A DNA stretch of 64,000 nucleotides from Flaviaesturariibacter aridisoli (GTDB taxonomy: Bacteria; Bacteroidota; Bacteroidia; Chitinophagales; Chitinophagaceae): the NCBI RefSeq assembly GCF_004343705.1, contig NZ_SKFH01000001.1, positions 124,001 through 188,000 of the forward strand, in the 5' to 3' direction. The position numbers and the translations under genes were made by a program. Positions 61,146-64,000 of the stretch are shown in pieces. Below the pieces are notes generated by a model. That model ran no database searches, was not told the origin of the DNA, and saw only the letters and a list, made by a program, of their open reading frames with translations. Within the stretch, counting starts at the first letter, position 1. Every line of letters begins with the position of its first letter.

Positions 61146-61868
61146 ATGTGGTCCATCTGTAAAAAGGAGCTTGGCCAGTTCTTCAGCAGCCTCACGGGCA
61201 TCATTGCCATCGTGGTGTTCCTGCTGGTCAACGGGTTGGTGCTCTTTGTCTTTCCGAACAACATCCTCGATAGCGGCTATGCCACGCTGGAAGCCTACTT
61301 TGCGCTGGCGCCCTGGATCCTTGTCTTCCTGATCCCGGCCATCACAATGCGCTCCTTTGCCGACGAATACCGCGGCGGCACTTTCGAGATCCTGCGCACG
61401 CGCCCGCTGACACCGGGGCAGATCGTGGGCGGGAAGTTCTGGGGCGCCCTCATCATCGTGGTGATCGCGCTGCTGCCCACGCTCGTGTATTATTTTACCG
61501 TGAACCACCTGGCCGCCACGACCGGCATCGACGCCGGCGCCGCGGCCGGGTCGTACCTGGGCCTGTTCTTCCTGGCGGCTGTATTCACGGCCATCAGCAT
61601 TTTCATCTCCAGCCGCACCAACAACGCGGTGATTGCCTTTATCCTGAGCCTCATCGCCTGCCTGCTCCTGTATTATGGGTTTCATACGCTGAGCGGCCTG
61701 GCCGCTTTCCGCGGCGGTGCCGACTACTACCTCGACCTACTCGGCATCGACGCCCACTACCGCAGCATCAGCCGCGGTGTGGTTGATACCCGCGACCTCG
61801 TATACTTCGTATCGCTGGCCGCCTTCTTCTTATTCCTGACCCGTCAAACCCTGATCCAGCGCGCATGA
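61146..61868 (+). CDS. gldF: gliding-motility ABC transporter permease GldF
   Basis: 240 aa, six membrane helices of the ABC-2 type. Start MWSICKKELGQFFSSLTGII and the loop ITMRSFADEYRGGTFEILRT with RPLTPGQIVGGKFWG identify GldF. With GldG and an ATPase GldA (not in the window) it forms an ABC transporter required for gliding in Flavobacterium and present in many non-gliding relatives. The stop overlaps the gldG start by 4 nt. Confidence 0.93.
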   Translation: MWSICKKELGQFFSSLTGIIAIVVFLLVNGLVLFVFPNNILDSGYATLEAYFALAPWILVFLIPAITMRSFADEYRGGTFEILRTRPLTPGQIVGGKFWGALIIVVIALLPTLVYYFTVNHLAATTGIDAGAAAGSYLGLFFLAAVFTAISIFISSRTNNAVIAFILSLIACLLLYYGFHTLSGLAAFRGGADYYLDLLGIDAHYRSISRGVVDTRDLVYFVSLAAFFLFLTRQTLIQRA

Positions 61869-63574
61869 AGCAACGTACCCGCAAAAGCGCCTGGCTACTC
61901 GCGCTCCTCGCCCTGGTGGCCGTCAACATCGTGGCCGCCCTCGCTCACGCCCGCTTCGACCTCACCGCCGAGCACCGCTACTCGCTGAGCAAACCCACGC
62001 AGCGCCTGCTGCGCGGCATCGACAGCACCGTGAACATCGACGTTTTCCTCACTGGTAAAGATTTGCCCTCCTTCGTGCGGAAGTTTCGCAGCTCGCTCGA
62101 AGATTTTCTTTCCGAAACGCGCGAGTACGGCGGCAGCAAACTGGAGTTCCGCTTCGTGGATCCCTTCGCCGGCGACACGGCGTCCTCGCGCCTCCTGCTC
62201 GACTCGCTGCGCGCCAACTACGGCCTGACACCGGTGGCGGTGCAGGCGCCCGAAAAAGTGGGCGACCGCCTCGAAGTGACGAGCCTTATTCACGGCGCCG
62301 TGGTGCGCCAGGGCGAGCGCGCCGTCGGTGTGGACCTCCTCAAAGGACAGCGCGCCTTCGGCACCAGCGCCGAGGAGCTGGCCGCCCTTTACAACAACGT
62401 GGAGGCCTCGGTGGAATACAAGTTCGCCTCCGCTATCGAGAAAGTAACTACGAAGGAAAAGCCGCTCGTGGCCTACCTCCTGGGCAATGGCGAGGCCTGG
62501 GGCTACAACATCAACGACGCTTTCGTTTCGCTGCGCGACAACTACTTCGCCGATACCCTTAACTTGAAAAAAGTGCCCTTCATCCCGGCGGAGATCGATG
62601 CGGTCGTGGTCATGAAGCCGACGGTGCCCTTCAGCAACGACGACAAGCTGAAGCTGGACCAATACGTGACGCACGGTGGCAAGATCTTCTGGATGGTCGA
62701 CAACATGTACGCCGAATTCGACAGCCTTTATAAAAGCGGCGGCTTCATTTCCTTCGACCGCGGCCTTAACCTCGAAGACCTTTATTTCAACTGGGGCGTG
62801 CGTCTCAACACCGACCTGGTGCAGGACATGCAAAGCGACCAGCTGCCGCAGGTGAACGAAAGCAACGGGCAGCAGCGCCTCGTCAACTGGCCCTTCTTCC
62901 CGGTGCTCGATGGCACGCAGCACCCGATCAGCAAAAACCTGGATGGCGTCCGCGCCTTCTTTCCCACCAGTATGGATACGGTGGAAGCCGCCGGTGTACG
63001 CAAGACCGTGCTGCTGCAGTCGTCGGCCAATGCGCGCGTGCTGGGCTCGCCGGCGAAGATCGACTTCAGCCTGCTGCAGGTGGCGCCCGATGAAAAGCTG
63101 TTCCGCCGCAAGAACGTGCCCGTGGCATACCTGCTCGAAGGCCAGTTTCCATCGCTCTATGCGGGCCGGCTTCCGCGGTCAGTGGCCGATTCGCTCAAGG
63201 CGCAGAAATACGATTTCTTCCCGGCTACCACGCAGCCCAACAAGATGATCGTGGTTGCCGACGGCGACCTGGCCCTCAACCAGTTCAGCGCTTCCTCGGG
63301 GCCCCTGCCGATGGGAATGAATCCCTTCACGCGGTATACTTACGCCAACAAGGAGTTTTTCCTCAACAGTCTCGAATACCTCGTTAATCCTTCCGACATC
63401 CTGCAAACGCGGAGCAAGGAGTTTACACTCCGCCTGCTCGACCCGCGGCGGGTGAAGGAACAGCGCAGCACCTGGCAGGCGGTTACGGTCGCCTTGCCCG
63501 TCGTACTGCTCGTACTCTTCGGGGCGCTTTACCAGCAGGCGCGCCGCCGCCGCTATGCATCGTCCGTATCTTAG
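61865..63574 (+). CDS. gldG: gliding-motility ABC transporter substrate-binding-like protein GldG
   Basis: 569 aa. N-terminal membrane helix (WLLALLALVAVNIVAALA), a large periplasmic part (ARFDLTAEHRYSLSKPTQRL, then VNIDVFLTGKDLPSFVRKFR; GldG/ABC-type auxiliary domain; KPLVAYLLGNGEAWGYNIND; FWMVDNMYAEFDSLYKSGGF) and a C-terminal membrane helix (VTVALPVVLLVLFGALYQ). Translation is coupled to gldF through ATGA. Confidence 0.94.
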   Translation: MKQRTRKSAWLLALLALVAVNIVAALAHARFDLTAEHRYSLSKPTQRLLRGIDSTVNIDVFLTGKDLPSFVRKFRSSLEDFLSETREYGGSKLEFRFVDPFAGDTASSRLLLDSLRANYGLTPVAVQAPEKVGDRLEVTSLIHGAVVRQGERAVGVDLLKGQRAFGTSAEELAALYNNVEASVEYKFASAIEKVTTKEKPLVAYLLGNGEAWGYNINDAFVSLRDNYFADTLNLKKVPFIPAEIDAVVVMKPTVPFSNDDKLKLDQYVTHGGKIFWMVDNMYAEFDSLYKSGGFISFDRGLNLEDLYFNWGVRLNTDLVQDMQSDQLPQVNESNGQQRLVNWPFFPVLDGTQHPISKNLDGVRAFFPTSMDTVEAAGVRKTVLLQSSANARVLGSPAKIDFSLLQVAPDEKLFRRKNVPVAYLLEGQFPSLYAGRLPRSVADSLKAQKYDFFPATTQPNKMIVVADGDLALNQFSASSGPLPMGMNPFTRYTYANKEFFLNSLEYLVNPSDILQTRSKEFTLRLLDPRRVKEQRSTWQAVTVALPVVLLVLFGALYQQARRRRYASSVS

Positions 63575-63595
63575 CGCCTCAAATTTGCGAAACCG

Positions 63596-64000
63596 ATGAC
63601 CCTGGATCAGCTCAGTTACCTGGTATTTGGATTGGTGGTGTTGATCGCCCTTGTGCTCGACCTGGGGCTGCTGAGCAAGCGTTCCACGGAGATCAGCATC
63701 AAGAAGGCGCTGTACCAAACCCTGTTCTGGGTATCGCTGGCCTTCGCCTTCTTCGGCTTTCTTTGGTACGAATACGGAAAGGCACCGGCCATTGAATACA
63801 TCAGCGCTTACCTGATGGAGTGGAGCCTGAGCATCGACAACATTTTCGTTTTCATTCTCATCTTCACCTTCTTTCGGATTGCCAGCGACCACGTGGCGCG
63901 GGCCCTGCTCTGGGGCATCCTCATGGCCATCATCTTCCGCGTCATCTTCATCACCGTGGGTGTGGCGCTGGTAGAGCGCTTTCACTGGCTGCTCTACATC
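63596..64000 (+). CDS. TerC-family integral membrane protein, N-terminal part (runs off window edge)
   Basis: 135 codons are visible from the ATG at 63596. Membrane helices alternate with conserved motifs of the TerC family: LVFGLVVLIALVLDLGLLSK and YLMEWSLSIDNIFVFILIFT (acidic residues inside helices), then HVARALLWGILMAIIFRVIF. Members export metal ions (manganese and others) or confer tellurite resistance. A -7-like box CAAATTTG lies at 63580-63587. Confidence 0.88.
   Translation, partial: MTLDQLSYLVFGLVVLIALVLDLGLLSKRSTEISIKKALYQTLFWVSLAFAFFGFLWYEYGKAPAIEYISAYLMEWSLSIDNIFVFILIFTFFRIASDHVARALLWGILMAIIFRVIFITVGVALVERFHWLLYI

Overview
The window reads as a chromosomal segment of a GC-rich member of the Bacteroidota, probably close to Chitinophagaceae. 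The grounds are a fused LpxC-FabZ, a fused CcoN-CcoO, the gliding genes gldF/gldG, a SusC/TonB-style envelope, a DksA-like protein of the Bacteroidota type, and -7 promoter boxes of the TAnnTTTG type directly in front of many start codons. The genus assignment is inference; the phylum is well supported. No rRNA, tRNA, CRISPR array, transposase or prophage gene was seen.

Layout. 1-3.6 kb: a truncated Cys-rich AraC-type regulator, divergent from lpxC/fabZ-lpxA-ABC ATPase (lipid A). 3.7-13.5 kb: an almost complete haem pathway from glutamyl-tRNA to haem: hemA-C-D-E-F-B-L on the minus strand, with hemH and hemJ (protoporphyrinogen oxidase) divergent on the plus strand. A small four-helix-bundle (S23/IVP-type) gene framed by inverted heptamer arrays sits between hemH and hemJ. 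13.6-21 kb: siderophore receptor plus PepSY membrane protein, a BamA/TamA-like barrel, a YdeI-like protein and two rhodanese-thioredoxin fusions. 21.3-30.7 kb: a full cbb3 oxidase locus (ccoI, S, NO, Q, P, G, H and a TauE/SafE-like protein). Haem supply, iron uptake, copper handling and a haem-copper oxidase therefore lie side by side.

30.7-46.9 kb is accessory in character: a 1-kb mosaic of nested palindromes, a two-fold-duplicated hypothetical protein followed by a terminator and a 12 x 21-nt array, a TPR lipoprotein-like gene, small hypotheticals, an aldo/keto reductase, a five-PAS histidine kinase, a tandem pair of unknown proteins sharing a Cys4 motif, a CPBP protease and a TonB-type barrel, then a 6 x 42-nt array in front of ileS. 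46.9-64 kb is housekeeping: ileS with a histone-H1-like/DksA fusion protein, a PhoD-type phosphatase, acpP-fabF-rnc, a secreted G8-like protein, methylmalonyl-CoA epimerase, iscS-iscU-iscA, gldF-gldG and the start of a TerC gene.

The most unusual layer is non-coding. At about twenty intergenic sites there are short tandem arrays whose unit (7, 8, 9 or 10 nt) is constant in period but has a different sequence at each site, very often as an inverted pair. Two longer arrays have exact 21- and 42-nt periods without a single indel. Palindromic dispersed elements occur in gaps and, it appears, in frame inside ileS. No single feature proves a new system; the best candidates are the 21/42-nt arrays, the IVP cassette in the haem locus, the Cys4 gene pair and the H1-DksA fusion.
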